A DNA stretch of 64,000 nt from Sweltsa coloradensis. Taxonomy: Eukaryota; Arthropoda; Insecta; Plecoptera; Chloroperlidae. The translations under genes and the position numbers were made by a program. How positions within the stretch are numbered: position 1 is the first letter of the stretch; each line of letters begins with the position of its first letter. The stretch covers positions 186,001 through 250,000 of the forward strand of contig JAMZAV010000363.1 of NCBI GenBank assembly GCA_024449915.1, in the 5' to 3' direction. Below, piece by piece: positions 13,209 through 28,200 of the stretch. A model generated the notes under the pieces. It made no database searches. It was not told the DNA's origin and was given only the letters and a program-made list of their open reading frames with translations.

Positions 13209-16200
13209 CTATAACATGACGAAAATATTTAGTAAATGTACACGGATTTACACAGTTCACTGTTTTTCATTGAAATCAAAAAAAAAATTAATTTAGATTC
13301 GGGTAAAATAGATTTTTTTCTTTTCAATTTGATCTAGAATTATTTTCTTTGTGTGTTTAAGAAGTAATTATATTTTTCCTTTGTCAATGGGACGAAAAGT
13401 ATTTTTTTTAGATTGAAATTACACATCTACAAAAAAAGCTAAACGGAAAATTTTGGTTTGTCTCGGAAATGTTATCTACTTCTAGTATTCCTAGTATTTG
13501 GGGTACACAAAATCAAAAATACGCACAAAAGTTCAAAAAAGTCTAGTTTTAGGTATGCTCTTACAAATTTGCATTTGAACCTTAAATGTAGCTTTTATTC
13601 GAAATTCACAATACCAGAAATTGCTTGAAATTCATGATTTAAAATCCAAGAATTCCCAAAATCTTAGAAATAATGCGAAATTGTAATTGTTTTAGTAAAA
13701 ATATCTAATTCAGAACTGAAAGGGTTAAAACCCTTAAGCTATTTCCACAACTATCGTACCGTGATTGTCTTGCTCCTGGATATTTTTAGGTTTACTGTTC
13801 GCCATCTCTGCCAATGTCTTGAAGGTCATGTTTCTGATCTCGCGAGGCGAGAGAACCACCTCGTACTGTTGCTCGAGCGCTTGCTTCATCTCAACCACCA
13901 ACAGCGAGTCAATACCGAGCTCGGCTAGCGTTGCGTTCTCGCTCACTGACTTTACGTCTTTGATAGCTAGAACAGTGGGCAATGTGATATTCTACAACGG
14001 TGTCAATCCTTGGCAAAAGCATTGTTTACCAAGTTTCCAAGTATTATATTCTAAACACTCATAATACAATAATCCAGAAGGGTGATTCTCTAAGTTCTGC
14101 GTGATAAGTAACGTCCCGTGTTAAACATACAACAGCTTTAAAATCTGATTTAACTCTGCTCTGAGAAAATCGCCCTAGAGAAGTATAAAGTTTTGGGGCC
14201 TGTAATCATGTAGTTTAAAGCGTCTTCCCTTTATATGAGAGACGCGTGTTGATTCTTCAGTCATATGTACTGGCTTCTATTAAAGATTAGTCATGCGTAT
14301 CAAAATAATCCCAAGTTTCGTTTACAAATGACAATCGGTTATTAATTCCTTATGATTGATGTGTTCGTAAAGATTTCGTGGGAAAGTGCACTGGAATTAT
14401 GACATATAATGTTATGCGGTACATAAACACCTTGTCATTAGTGATATATTGACACGATTGTAGCTTAGGAATATTATTTGCTTCTATGTTTCTCACCCAG
14501 CATGCTGGCCACGTATTCCACGAGGTTTCCTGTCCCGCTTAGATTCTTCTCGGCGACCACCATGCTGGACACGACTGGGTGGGTCTGACTGAGGAATCCG
14601 TCCAGAACCTGGAGGCACGAGGAGATGCCCTGCTGCAGAGTACCACCTGTTGAACAGCACGGTAGGAAGTGAAGCAAGGAACTTAGACGCAGTCGTGTAT
14701 AAAGTTAAGCCTTTAAGACCCAAGTTTTATTGGTCTAAATTAAGTAATTTTAGGCAATTAATTCAAAATTCTAGTTTTTTTCTAAGATTTTTAGTGTTTT
14801 TCAAAAAAAAATCATGTTATTTAAGGAATTTTCAGAAATTTTGTCTGAAAATTCAAATTTGAAATACATTCCTAAAACTAGATTGTTTGCATCTTTTGCA
14901 TTTATTGTATCTCAAATAAAAGCAATACTAGAGATTTATAAAATTTCCAGACAAACCGATTTTTTTCCATTTTCAGCCAATTTTCCAGATTTGTTTTTAG
15001 TTAGTTAAAGAGTAGTAGCAAGTCTATATAGTTGTGTTGGCGGAATCAGTCTTATAAACATGTGTAGCCATCCACGTATTTCTTTATTTACGCCAGAGCT
15101 ACAATGAGGGTACTTTACTTATCGTATCCTAGTACTAGGGAAACGCCAAAGTCGTTGTTAGACGAGTGAGTGAGCCATGTGTTGAGTACCCGGTAACATT
15201 ACTTTTTTCCCCTACCATAGGCCTATGTAGCCTATCTTAGGCTACAGTGGCGCATTATGGCCTTACAGTTGACGCGCCCTTATTACAACTAAACTTAAAA
15301 AACCTTTTATTTATACGAATATAATTATCAAACTTAAATATGCAAATGTTCCCGGGTACTCAACACATGACTCGCTCACTCGTCTAACAACGACTTTGGC
15401 GTTTCCCTAGTCTAGTTGGCTAAGGCGCCCTTATAGCCGAAATGTGGGAGACGTGGGTTCAATTCCCTGGTCGGGAAAGATTTGTAATTTCTGGATTGTA
15501 TTTTTAAAATTATTAAACATGTTTTGAAATGCATATAACGCAGTGTAGTCCATCATCTGTGACAAAACTATGGAAAACATAGCCAGTACGAAATACCGTA
15601 AAAATATTGCGAGGATTACTCAATCTACGAGCGGAGTTCGGGGGTACCTTGACGTTGAACATTCGATAGACCTTGAATGGGCACGGCATTTCACAGACAG
15701 GTAAATAACAAACAAAAAATATTTTTTCGAAACCAAATCCAATTGTCGTTAAAATAATTTCTAGTCATTGGCAGTCTATTTTTCAGTTTATTATTTCTTG
15801 TAGGTTTAAAATATCGTAATGGATATTGCTCATTTTGTTAGCAGTTCTCAGTTACCTGGTCACGGATGTGAGTTTAAAATTTCAGCTCAATCTATTTGGT
15901 CGTTCGGCCGTAAGAGCCCGGACAGACAGACAGACATTGGACAATGCTCACGGCCAAGGCCCGATCGAGTAGAGCGGAACAGAATCCTCATTTGCTTCGC
16001 TCACTCGTCTAATAAAAACTGGAAGTTAATCAGATATACAGTATAATACTTATCTGACCTATGACCAGCTCCTGATGGTCCTCCATCTTGTCGGCCACCA
16101 GCCCCACGTCCCCCACTGCCCCCCACTGCACGGCCAGCCCGGGGTAGCCCTCCTCGACCCTCCGCTCACAGATGCGCTCCATCACGCTGTTGGCCATGCC

Positions 16201-19200
16201 GTAGTTGGTCTGGCCAGCGTTGCCGCGACCGCACGACACAGACGAGAAGACCACGAAGTGTTCTAGTTGGGGGCACAGCCTTCTAGACACATGGTCCATG
16301 TGTTGGGTGGCGGTGGCCTTGGGACTGAGTGACGTCACGAACTGCTCGGCTGTCTGGTTCTCGAAGATGGCGTCGGCCAATACCTGCAAACGTATCGAAC
16401 CAAACTTATTGGACACAATTCACGTTTTTTATAGCATACAAGGCGTAAATGTAGATAGATATTTACAAATATATTAGTGTCTTAAATATTGTTTCATTTG
16501 GTCCAATTCATGAGCAACTAAGGCGTGAAGGCATCGTGCTAACGAGTGGTTGTGTCTCCATTGAACATTACCAGTATAAGTGAGTTGGGCCTACTATAAA
16601 TTTCTTAGCATGATATAGATGAATATCCAAATAATTTTAAAGGTCAGCACTGCTTAAATTGCTGAAATCGAGATATAAGAGAAGTAATTTATTTTATATT
16701 TACACTTATAATATTCCTCATGCTAAGAAAGGGCTCACGAGTCTGCAATGCAAATATATAAAGAAACATCCCTAACCATCCATGAAGTATACTTACCACG
16801 GCGAGGTTGAAGATAGCTGCCACCGGCCCAAGCTGATTGGCTGACTCCAGCAAGGTGGTCACCCCTTGTTCAGTTGTGATGTCATCAGTTGCAACCTGCA
16901 CCGAGACACCATAAGATCTCCACGTGCGCACCCTGCTGCTCTGATAACCACTGGTCAGACCACTGCGTGACGTCAGGACCAGCTTGCGAGCACCGCGCAG
17001 GACTAGCCAATCAGCGAGCTCCAGGCCAAACCCTCCTAGGCCACCTGGAAAAAAAGTCGAGATTTGTTTATTGAAATCTTCATGACTTTGAGTAAGGATG
17101 CTATACCAAACTTTAGGTAACTAAGCATGGCGATACTAGTGACACCTTTCAAGATTTGGCATGAGTCTGTCAAAGTTAAAACGCTTCCTTGAGCTTGGTA
17201 TAATGCAACCACAAACATATATACTTTTCCTTCTAATAGCGGCCAAGTCGTTTCGGAGACAATGATGCACGTTTGCGTTGTTCTTACCAAATAGTTTCCA
17301 TAATGATGACATGCCCACGGGCGAGTGGGTTTAGTGGTTCGGACCATAGATTTTTTTTTATATATATCTTAGAAAATACATTCATAAATTCTAGATTGCC
17401 AGTGGCCGACAATGTCATTATACCATCTCAATCATTGTTGCATGCTTACGCCTCTGTTTTGTGAATTCTTTCTTATTGTTTCATATTAATTAAGTTATTT
17501 TAAACTAATAATCTAAAACATTGTCTAGTTTTACCTTTGATTCATTTTAAATCGTAAATTAAATTTCCGTACTCATAAGTTTGTTTACTATTTGACTTGC
17601 CCTAGCTTTTCTTAATATTTTAATACTCAATGTTAATTACGTACTATATGATTGTATGTGATCGTTTCTTAATTTGTGTGATTCACTTTCATTTAACAAA
17701 TCAAAACGCACGACACAATCTTCCAACTACTCAGAAAATAATGATGTAAAGTTATTTTAAAACAATGTATCGACTTGTTTCTCCTTAACGTATGCATTCA
17801 CGCATTCATAAACAGGATTTCTCTCACCAGCTATAATGTAAGATTTGTTTGGGCTGCAGAAAAGTTTCGGCAAAGCTTTCATGGTCATAATCGCAGGTAT
17901 GATTTGTTTCTTCTCTTCCTCTGGACGCATCTGGATTAGCACCTTGCCGATATGTTTACCAGCAGCCATGTATCTAAGAACGATATGAAACACGTTATTA
18001 TTCGATATTATAAGATTGCTATTAAAAATTAATTTTACTTTGTTAAACATACATCATATTCTTTGCTGTTCGTATGACTCAACGCAAAGTTTCCATCTAA
18101 AATGTGTACATTTTTCAAAACCTCCTTGCTCACTCTAATACATCTAAAGCTTTAGTTTTTTTTTATCTATTCTATTCGGAGTAAGGAGTTTTAGAAAAAG
18201 TGAATATTAATGCAATATCTGTTGGGACATAATCCTCTGGGTGTGTGTGTAGCCGATTTTGTTCATTTCTTTTATGTTTGACATAAGACCTCTCCTGGCA
18301 AAATGAATTACTGACAGGCGATCTCTATGGTTCACTTTGGCAAGAATTTACAGATATTTAGCTAACAACAATACAGAATGTCACTTGACAGGTCCCACCC
18401 CTCCACATCTCATTAAAAACAGGCTAGCAACTTATAGGGATAGAGAAAAACATATGAATTCATCGTGTATTATGCTTTAAAATATCGTGTTAGACGGTTT
18501 CTATACCTGAATGCCTGTTCGACTTTATCACTTGTAAAGTTGGTACGGGTGATTGGTTTTATGTCACCATTTGCAAGGCAGTTTTTCATAGATGTGTAGA
18601 TGTTGCTTTTAGTTTCTTCATTGCAGTCAAAAAGGTCCAGCATGATACCATGGAAGCTTCGTCCTATTGTAAATGTTTCCATATCTGAAACGTAAATCCC
18701 ATAAGCAAAGCCACAAAATAAATAAAACATGTATTAATAACCAAGTAAGTCAAATATAAAATCGTATTTTTATTTGAAGAATTATTTTACATTGCGATTA
18801 GTTATAATACCACTTTACCTCTTGCTATCACTCGTCTAAGCTCATCCTTTTTCGTTTTATTGTATAATACCATTAAAGGACAGTAATTTTTATGTTAAAA
18901 GAGTAACCAAATTTAAATTTGGTTTAGAGATAAATGCAGAACCAAATAAACACAAATTTAATATATTGGTAGTTTCCAAATTGCTTTGCTTGCAATTACT
19001 CACAAAAGAAATAAACTATTAATAGGCTATACAGTTTTGCTTGTGGTTGCATTTGTGCTTCTGCACCAGAGGACAGAGAAAGAGTATTAACAACAATGTA
19101 CTGTTTGTTGTACTGTACCTATGAGAGAGTTGGCAACCATGTCGACCTTGCCGATCTCCAGGAAGCGCCCCCCAACAGCGAGGCAGCGAACTGAGGCTTG

Positions 19201-22200
19201 AAGCAGCTCACCTGCCAGACAGTTCAACACGATGTCCACTCCTCGGCCATTTGTCTCGGCCATCACATGCTGCTCGAAGGACGAGTCGCGAGAGTTGGCG
19301 ATGTGCCGGTCAGTCAACTGTTGGCACAGTTCCTCGTGATGAACATCTTCCATACTTGGCACATACTACATAATGATGAAGGAACATCTATGTCTTACCT
19401 GTGGGAATCTCTGCTTGATGAAGTCTCTCTTCTCCTGTGTCCCGACAGTGGTGTAGACGGTGCACCCGGCACGGAGGGCGAGGTGGATGGCTGCTTGTCC
19501 GACCCCTCCAGAACCAGCGTGGATCAGCAAGGTATCCCCCTTTTCCATATAACGACCGCTCTCTTCAAATGCAAAGAGAACCTACAAAACACGATGATTT
19601 GTGTTGTTACTGTTTTACATTTGATTTTGGGTTTCTTTCATACCAATCTTAGTGTTTCACCTCAACAACACAGCAAATCTTTATTATGAAATATCTTAAA
19701 ACAAACCATATAATATTGTTTGGGAAACCTTAGACAAAATCAGTGAGTAACTTATATTCACATCCGACAGCACTTGATAGTACCTACCAAAACGAAGAAC
19801 AAAAAAATTTGGTAAAATGATCGTAATAAATAAATAAAATTATATTTTTATTTTCAGTGTATTGTAAGGCCAGCTGAATGTTTTTGCGGAGCCATGTTCT
19901 TTGGATTCAATCCAATGTCAATAATCAACACATATGAGCTCTTGTGAAACTTATATTAGAGGATAGTACCAACGACTTCGTGATAATGTGCCGTTTTGTT
20001 TCTAAACTTAACAAAGACGCAGTCTCTGCAAGATGGCCTATTCGGCTGCAGTGTTTCATGAAACTGGGATCATATTTCATATTTCCATACGTCTCGAAAG
20101 CATTGTGTTACAGGTACAAACAAAGTGATCGTTGCCTAACGTGGAACATGCCTGACAACTTCTGACACATCAACTTACTGTTGTGTAGGTAACCGGTACG
20201 GTAGCGGCGTCCTCCAGAGTCCAGTCGTCCGGTATCTCCCAGATGATTTTCTTATCAGTTACCACTAACGTAGACACACACGCTGCAGCCGCCATCCCCA
20301 TCACCCTTCTTCCTCTGGAGTCTCGTCCAGCAAACTCTAGACCTATCAGGCATTCCTGTTGGAATAAAAAAAGGTTAATATTGAAAATATCAAACATAAT
20401 ATGTACACCTGTAGAGGAGTAACTGTCAGATTGTTACAAGTTTAGTTTAAATACCTATCACAAACAGGTTCCCAGAAAAGCATGTGATTAACATACAGCA
20501 AAATCAGACGCACATGAATAGCAGCAAGTGGTCAAGAAACAAAGGCTAAATTTTTTAAGAAAGTGCGTTTGAATAATTGTTTAGTATTGTGTTTTAAATA
20601 TTAATACTTTAAGAACATGTTTTCATTTTTTATTTTTTTCAAACAAATACGAACTCGCAACCTTCTCGTGGTTTGGCCCGTGATTAGGGGAGTTTCTCAT
20701 TCTGAAACTACTAGCGAGCTCTGGGTCGTCGTCGAGAACTTTCCACTTCCCTTTGACTACCTCCCCGACGGCGACGACAATGACAACACGGACGAATGAT
20801 GACACAGACGGAGACGACCACGACGTGGGGAACCCCTGCCCTCCCCATACGCTTGTGGCTGGTTCTGACCAGCACTTGCCTGTCCACCCTTGTCCCCCGC
20901 GGTATCCCTTACGTCCCTCCCTTCGTCTCGATTAGCCAAGTTGCATAAATATGAGACGTTAAGGAATATCCGATCGATCATGTTTTTATTTGATCAGTTT
21001 CAATCGTCAAACAAACACGTAAAACTAAGTTTTTTTTCTTTAGTGATGATTAAGTGCTCAATAATGGTTACATAATACATAGAAAAAACATTCAAATTTA
21101 TGATAACTTGCAAATACCTGGTTTAATCTGTTCTTGGCGACCACTTCTCCCGCCAGTTTACCGGTCGAGACCATGATGTCCCGGAAGTTGAGGGCGGCGT
21201 AGTACACGTGAACCAATTCTTCATTATCACCGAGTTTGTATCTAAAAGAAATGTTATTCTGTAAAAAAACTGTGTTGTTAAATATGGGTCATTCTCAAAT
21301 AACATTCCTATGTCTTATCCAATTTTACCCAGCCTGAAGGGCTGACCCTTGATGGCTGACCCTTCAGGCTGGGTTTTATGTTCTTTATATTCCCTATGCT
21401 TTCCCAACCTGTCAACCCTTCTCCAATCATACTAAACTAGCCGATTGGCCTTTTCCTAATTGTAACATATCTAATCCAATTTTGATATTCCTGAACACCT
21501 TTGGAATTCATAACGCTTGTCACTATGATAATTGAATTTTGAGATAGTTGAACATGAGCAATACCATATTGTTGAATCTTTTCTGAAAATTTACCATGCT
21601 TCGAATTATATTGAAGTAATTGCAGAATTGCCACCTAAATTAAAGTTTGAAACATCTTCTCGTCAATCTCAACACGAAAGAAAATGAAGGTGTTGAATAT
21701 TGAAATGTTATTTGCACGTAATACTATATTATACCGAACGCTTATGTGGCATCGCTAGAAACACATGTAAACTCACGAGCTGGGGTCTACTGGACCTTGA
21801 AGCCACTTGAGGCTGGAGAGGTCCCCTTTGTTGGTAACATTGACGTAAGCGTGCTTGACATCAACCTCAGTGCTGCACTCTGACGGTAGATGTCGGTAGC
21901 TGCCCCATTCACCGTCCTTGTACACGTTCAAGGCCAGGTCTTTAGACAGCTGCTTCTTGTAGAAGGGCAACTCGGGGTGGAAGGGTGGAGCTTTTGAGTC
22001 CGGGATGAAGAAACATCTAAAAACAAAATTTGTTAAATGAAGATACCTTATGAATTGGGCACAATTGAAAAAGATACACGATGGCCATTATTTAATAAAA
22101 TTAAAAACAACTTCATAGCCAATCGACCTTCAAGTTACCGGTTACTTTCTTACGTTTACAGCATTTAGCATTATCTTTATTTATAATGAAATTCCAAACA

Positions 22201-25200
22201 ATTGGAAGAAATGGCTGGCTTATCTTCTACATTCAGTATATTTTATCAACAAATTACATAAGTGTGTATAATTTGACTCAAATATATTTAATAAAATCAA
22301 AATATTTTATAATAATGATGACAATAATGTTTAAAGGTGCCCATACAATAAACAACAATAATGTTTAAAATTAAAAGCATGTATCTATTATGATGTATTT
22401 ACCTTGTAATTATTCCATTTGGCTCTTTCCTGATGCAGTTGAACAACCCCATGACTCCACTCAAGTCTTCCCCGTGCGATACCAAGATAGTTCTTTGTTC
22501 AGAGTTTTTGTTCTTGAGTGAAACTTGGAGGGGTGAAATCCAGCTCAAGTTGGAATTGCTTATGTGGATCACCAAGGGTTCGACAAGGTCACAGCGCTAC
22601 AGAGAAATAAGTCCAGATTAATTACACAACGTGGCAAGTGGCACATCATTTGCTCATACTTCTCAACAAACTAGGAGGAAGTTTGGTGTTGGATCGTGTC
22701 ACTCATCAACTAATGTAATAAAAGAGCAATTTCAAATAAGTTTTACCTTCTTAACTAGGACAACAATCTCGTTGTGCAGATCGTACTCATTCAGGACTTC
22801 GATCCCTGGGTGTCTGTAAAGGTTCTTCTTTGAGTCCTCTCGAGATATCAGGAATCCTTTTCCTTTCGTACAAGTAAGGAACGAGTCCAGGACCTCAGGA
22901 CGCCCCAGGACGTTCGTGCCAATCACAAAGAGGCAATCCTCAACCTCGGATAACCTTGAGTCTTCGACCTTGATGCTGGGATCAAGGTCATTGGTGAGGG
23001 GGTTTTCACCAGATGATAATACTGTTATGTCCGCCTTAAAGGCAAAACAAATCATATTAGAAGCTGGTTACCTCTGTTTTGCACTACCAACACTGACACT
23101 TCAATTAATGATATTGTTGAGTTGAAATTTAACCCTCCGTCACTCGCGCGGAATTTCTTAACACCATCCCTCGCGTGGGGTTTGTCGAACCCCAAATTAT
23201 TTTGGGCTGTAATTAGTGCAGAAGTATGTTTTGGATATTTCTGTCTGTGCTCATATGATTTGTGGAACTACTATGTAGGTGGTTTTTACTGGGAGGACAG
23301 GGAAATAAAATGCCAATGAACCTTTTTGTATGAAATATTATTTTATTGTAATTTTCAGATTTAAAAAATGGACATTTTCAAAATATTCAAAAAAGGTGTC
23401 CAAATAATGCAATTTTAAGTTTTGTTTCACTTTTTAGTAATAAAGATGAACCAGTTAGTAAATTGCAAGAAGAATTTTTCCAAAATTCCAAAATTTCAAA
23501 ATTTAAGCCAAAATAGCATTGAGTTTCCCTATGCTGTTCCTGTAACGTGATCACTCGCGTGGGGTTTCAGAAACCCCAGCCAAGTTTAGACCGGCAATAT
23601 AACGACACTAAAAGCCCTAATGATTAGAGGGTTACAAATTTTGCTAACAGATAGAGTGACTTGAAGGTACTGAGAATCTAGAGTCGGTAAAACAGTCTGA
23701 TGCAGAGAAACAGAGTCGAATGTAGACCCTGGGGTTTGTAGAACCCCACGCGAGTGACGGAGGGTTAAACCAAAGCCACACCAATTATCCCAGATTTGGA
23801 CACCAGCAGAAACGTTCATATAGTTGCTGGACATCTATTATCTCTCTGAAACGATTGGATACATGTACTAAGATAATTCTAATCTTGTTAGCAAGTTTAA
23901 AAGAAACCCCACTATAATCCTGTCAAATAAGAATTTTTGGAGGAAAAAATTGCGATGTCACTGAATTTTTGCAGAGACCTTCCTTAAAGGATACTTATCA
24001 ACATACTAAAACTCCCCTACAATCAGACTGGAGCTTCGGCCGCCATATTGGAAAATGGCGGCCAAAAAGTGTTTGTTATCGAATATCTCCAAATTTGTTT
24101 GAGATAGACAAAATATTTCAATGGCAAAAGTATTCACCATTTAATTCCCTACAAAACAGGTGTCTTCTATAGTTTTGGTAGGGGCAAAGGTTACGTCACA
24201 AAATCGTGGTTTATATGTTGCTCATTGGAATACCAGCTTATTTCCAAATTTTTACGCCCAGCATCAAACAATGCCCGGTAAATCCGTAATAAATCGATTT
24301 AAATACAAAAGGACTTTTGTGCGGGGTTGATGAAAGCTTCCATTAGTATTTTAAAAAATCCTGTCTGCGAAATCGAATGTTTGCATTTACCCGGATATTT
24401 AGGTTTTACCATAGTAGGCAGTTCCTCAAAAATGCCCGTTTTGACTGTCCATTATTAAGCACTAAATAGATTGGGGGAAAAATTCTTTCTGCGCACATTG
24501 AAATGACTTAAATAATGATCCGATTACAACCAAAGTTTAAATCCAATATGACTGCTAATTCCTAATATTCACAATATGAATACTGTTTTCGTGCTGTTTT
24601 TACACTCTTTTTGTTACACAATTCACTTTGATGTTGTGGATATTAGGAATTAGCAGCCATATTGGATTTAAACTTTGGTTGTAATCGGATCATTATTGAG
24701 TCATTTCAATGTGCGTAGGAAAAATTTTTCCTCCAATGCTTTTTAGTGCTTAATAATGGACGGTCAAAAATGGCATTTTTGAGGAAATGCCAACAATGGA
24801 AAAACCCAAATTTCGGGTAAATGCAAAATTCGATTTCGTACACCTGATTTTTTAAATACTAATGAAAGCTTTCACGAACCCCGTACAAAAGTCCTTTTGT
24901 ATTTAAATCGATTTATTACGGATTTACCGAGCATTGTTTGATGATGGGCGTGCAAATTTGGAAATAAGCTGGTACTCCAATGAGCAACACATAAACCACG
25001 ATTTTGTGACGTAACCTTTGCCCCTACCAAAACTATAGAAGACACCGGTTTTGTAGGGAATTAAATAGGGAATATTTTTGCCATTGAGATATTTTGTCTA
25101 TCTCAAACCAATTTGGAGATATTCGATAACAAACAATTGTTGGCCGCCATTTTCCAATATGGCGCCCGAAGCTCCAGTCCGATTGTAGGGGAGTTTTAGT

Positions 25201-28200
25201 ATGTTGATAAGTATTATATAAGGAAGGTCTCTGCAAAAATTCAGCAACATCGCAATTTTTTCCTCCTAACGTCAATATACGATCTTATTTGACAGGATCA
25301 CTAAGCCACAGTGGCTTTACGTACCAAAATAATAACAACTTTGTTAAAGTCAATATCCTGTCCAATGGAGTGAGTTTCCCAGAAAAGTCGTATTTAACCA
25401 GGCAAATTTATAAAACTGCGTGTAATAGTTATTTAAACACCGACTGGATTCAAGATATTCCACATGTATTATTGTGCACTACATCACCTGTATGAGTGGT
25501 AAATCCCCTAGGATTTCTGCCAGGAGGGGGGAGATCAGCTGTTGCTTCAGACTGGCCTCGCTGTCAACTAACTCCACGGTCTTCACTGCAACACTCAGCT
25601 GGTTCTCCAGAGCTACGTGGACGCAGACTCGCACAGCCTCGGCCAGACCAAGTGAGGCTGGAAAATGTGAGGAATTGTTCAATCATTGTTGTGGAGTGTC
25701 AACGAACTCGTATTTTGTATGTAATTTTTAACTACATCTTTCATCTACAGATACAAAAATACTAAGATTTTTGTGGAATGAATTTAATCTGTATTGTGCA
25801 TTGATATATAAAATGCTACCGATTGTCGATTTTAGCCATATCGTCTGCTTATGATCGCGCTTAAAGTGCACGTCCCCATAACCCTGGTCATATTATTTCG
25901 TAGATAATAATTCTATGAATCTGAATTTCCATTTTGTAAAGTACCAATGTATCAATCTTTGGGCTTCTGCATCTTTACCAAAACTAGACAATTAAACAAC
26001 TATCTCCAAACCGCTTATACATCAGAAGAAGAAGGCCCCTTGATATATTTATGTTTACATGTCTAAGTTATTGCTGTCCCAGATCGATTAAACCACAGCA
26101 CACTACTGAGTATTTACCGGTGTTGTTGGGCAAGAAGCAATATCTCTCTAGAACTGGTCCTCCCAGTGGCTTCCTCCTTGAGATCGCAGCCGCCTTCATC
26201 CCCGAGATCTCGACACCGCCACCCTGAACAACCCCAAGGTCGGGGTAGAAGGCTACGTCGAACACTGGAACAGAACGTTATTGACTTTATTATTATTTGC
26301 AAAGTGTAGCTGAATTTTTTATATGACGAATCTTTTGAGAGAAATTTTCAGTAAAATATGCATATTGATCCAATATCGATATGATGACAACATTGTCAAT
26401 TTGCAATGAATTTGAGAATTGAAGTAAGGGGCTGCGGTGAAACTCGGGGTTCAAGTTCCCTAAACGTGTACACGTACAAGGAGCAGAAAATGTAATGGAC
26501 TGTGCTTTGAACCGGTATGATTATTATTTGAAAAATATTAAAACTTTTATTAAATATACTACAAAAATCACTCACTGAACTATAACCTGGGTTACTTACT
26601 AAAAATTGTTTCGATATTTCGAAGTTGGGCATGGAGGTTACCTGAAGAAACGACAGAGTCAGTGTCTCGGCAGAGTCAGCTTATAGTTCAGTGAGGGATT
26701 TTTGCAATAAATGTTTCCTTGTTAATGAGTTTGTCATATTTATAAGAAATAGTTTAGTAAACAACCGATATATTGGTTTGAAAGGTTTCCTTTTTGGTAA
26801 ACTCATACGTCTTACTTAGATGCACTAAAGCATTTCAGCAATTCACAATATCATTGCTAGGACTACCTTCTCCTGTTTCTTTATAGCTTTAAGGTTTTAT
26901 GGATCGAGTTATGCATAGTCGGCCTTAACACAGATCTGGTGCTAGAAATTATTTCTAATCTTGTTGCTTGGAGATAAAATAAGTAAATTTTTGTAGGATG
27001 TTCGCAGTAGCGTTACACATCAGATTTAACCGGCGTGACCCAGGTGACTATCTAGGTATGTTGCGGATAGGACAACTGTGAAGGGATGTCCGAGGGCTGT
27101 TTAAGAGGACACAATCCCTTGCATTCGCATTAACGACTGAGGAAAACCTCGGAAAAACCTACAGTCAGGATTGCCGATCTCGACGGGATTCGAGCCCGAG
27201 CCAACACTGTCGGTGCTAGGAGATACAGTTGTCAAGCATACACGTCACACCACCCACCTGAGTCCTGCGATCCGAGCTTCGTGTTATATTCCGCCCTGGC
27301 CAGATGATATTCAGGATCAATACTGAGCCGGTCGATAGAGGTCGGCACAAACAACCCCCTCGTGTCCTGGGTCAGGATCTGTGTCTGGAGCATGTTGTCC
27401 ATGAAGGCCACCCAGTTGTCCACCCATCTTATTTTAGCTGTACGACCTGCAAACAACATTACATGATTATTGATTATCAATATTCAACATGAATATAAGG
27501 TTTTTAAGCATAAGCCCGCTTTAAGGACATAGTAATTGATTCATAGCAATAGTCGTAAAAGTTTGCCTTGTCCGGGGTCCGAGCCCAGAACCTCCTACTT
27601 AACGTGCCATAGCTCTACCAATTGAGCTACCGGGACCACAGAATAGTGACTGTTTTTTTTATTTTTTGTTTTATTGTTTTGTTGTTGTGTTGTTGTGTGG
27701 TCCCGGTAGCTCAATTGGTAGAGCTATGGCACGTTAAGCCGGAGGTTCTGGGTTCGAACCCCAGTCGGGGCAAACTTTTACAACAATTGCTATGAATAAA
27801 TAATCTTCAACGTTTTGCACGTAATTATTCAGTCAGACTATTGACATTCAGTTGCAATATCCTCAAACAATTTAATTATTCACATCACTCTATATTTCTC
27901 TTGTTTTACTGCAACCGTTAACAATTTCGTAATTATTAAACTCAATAAGTTTCAACTTTGTTCTTTACAAACAGTGATTAATCGATAAGTTAACGTATTT
28001 TTCTTGGCTATCTATCAGGCTATCTTTAATCAATGGAAGCACGTTTACGGTTTTTGTCATTACGTGCATACTTAATGACTTCTTAGGTAAATGCCCATCA
28101 ATTTTCAATCTTTCCAATATAATACTTTAAAATGTACTACCTTCCATGTTGGTCGATCAAAAACAAAAAATTAATTGACATCAACTTGAAACAATCTTAT

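Larger units (their letters stand above)
9050..13230 (-). repeat. Direct segmental duplication spanning TE exons 31-32
   Basis: Segment 9050-10720 matches about 11186-13215, including the embedded MITE (9050-9435 and 11186-11505), both exons and their intron with a GGTGGAGGTGCC repeat. The distal copy carries an extra insertion at about 11621-12066. Exonic divergence is low, so the duplication looks recent. Confidence 0.85.

Noticed and set aside
27695..27773. Functional tRNA-Asn gene
   Set aside because: C at position 33, a missing anticodon-stem pair and a reverse-complement partner with shared flanks point to a tRNA-derived SINE.
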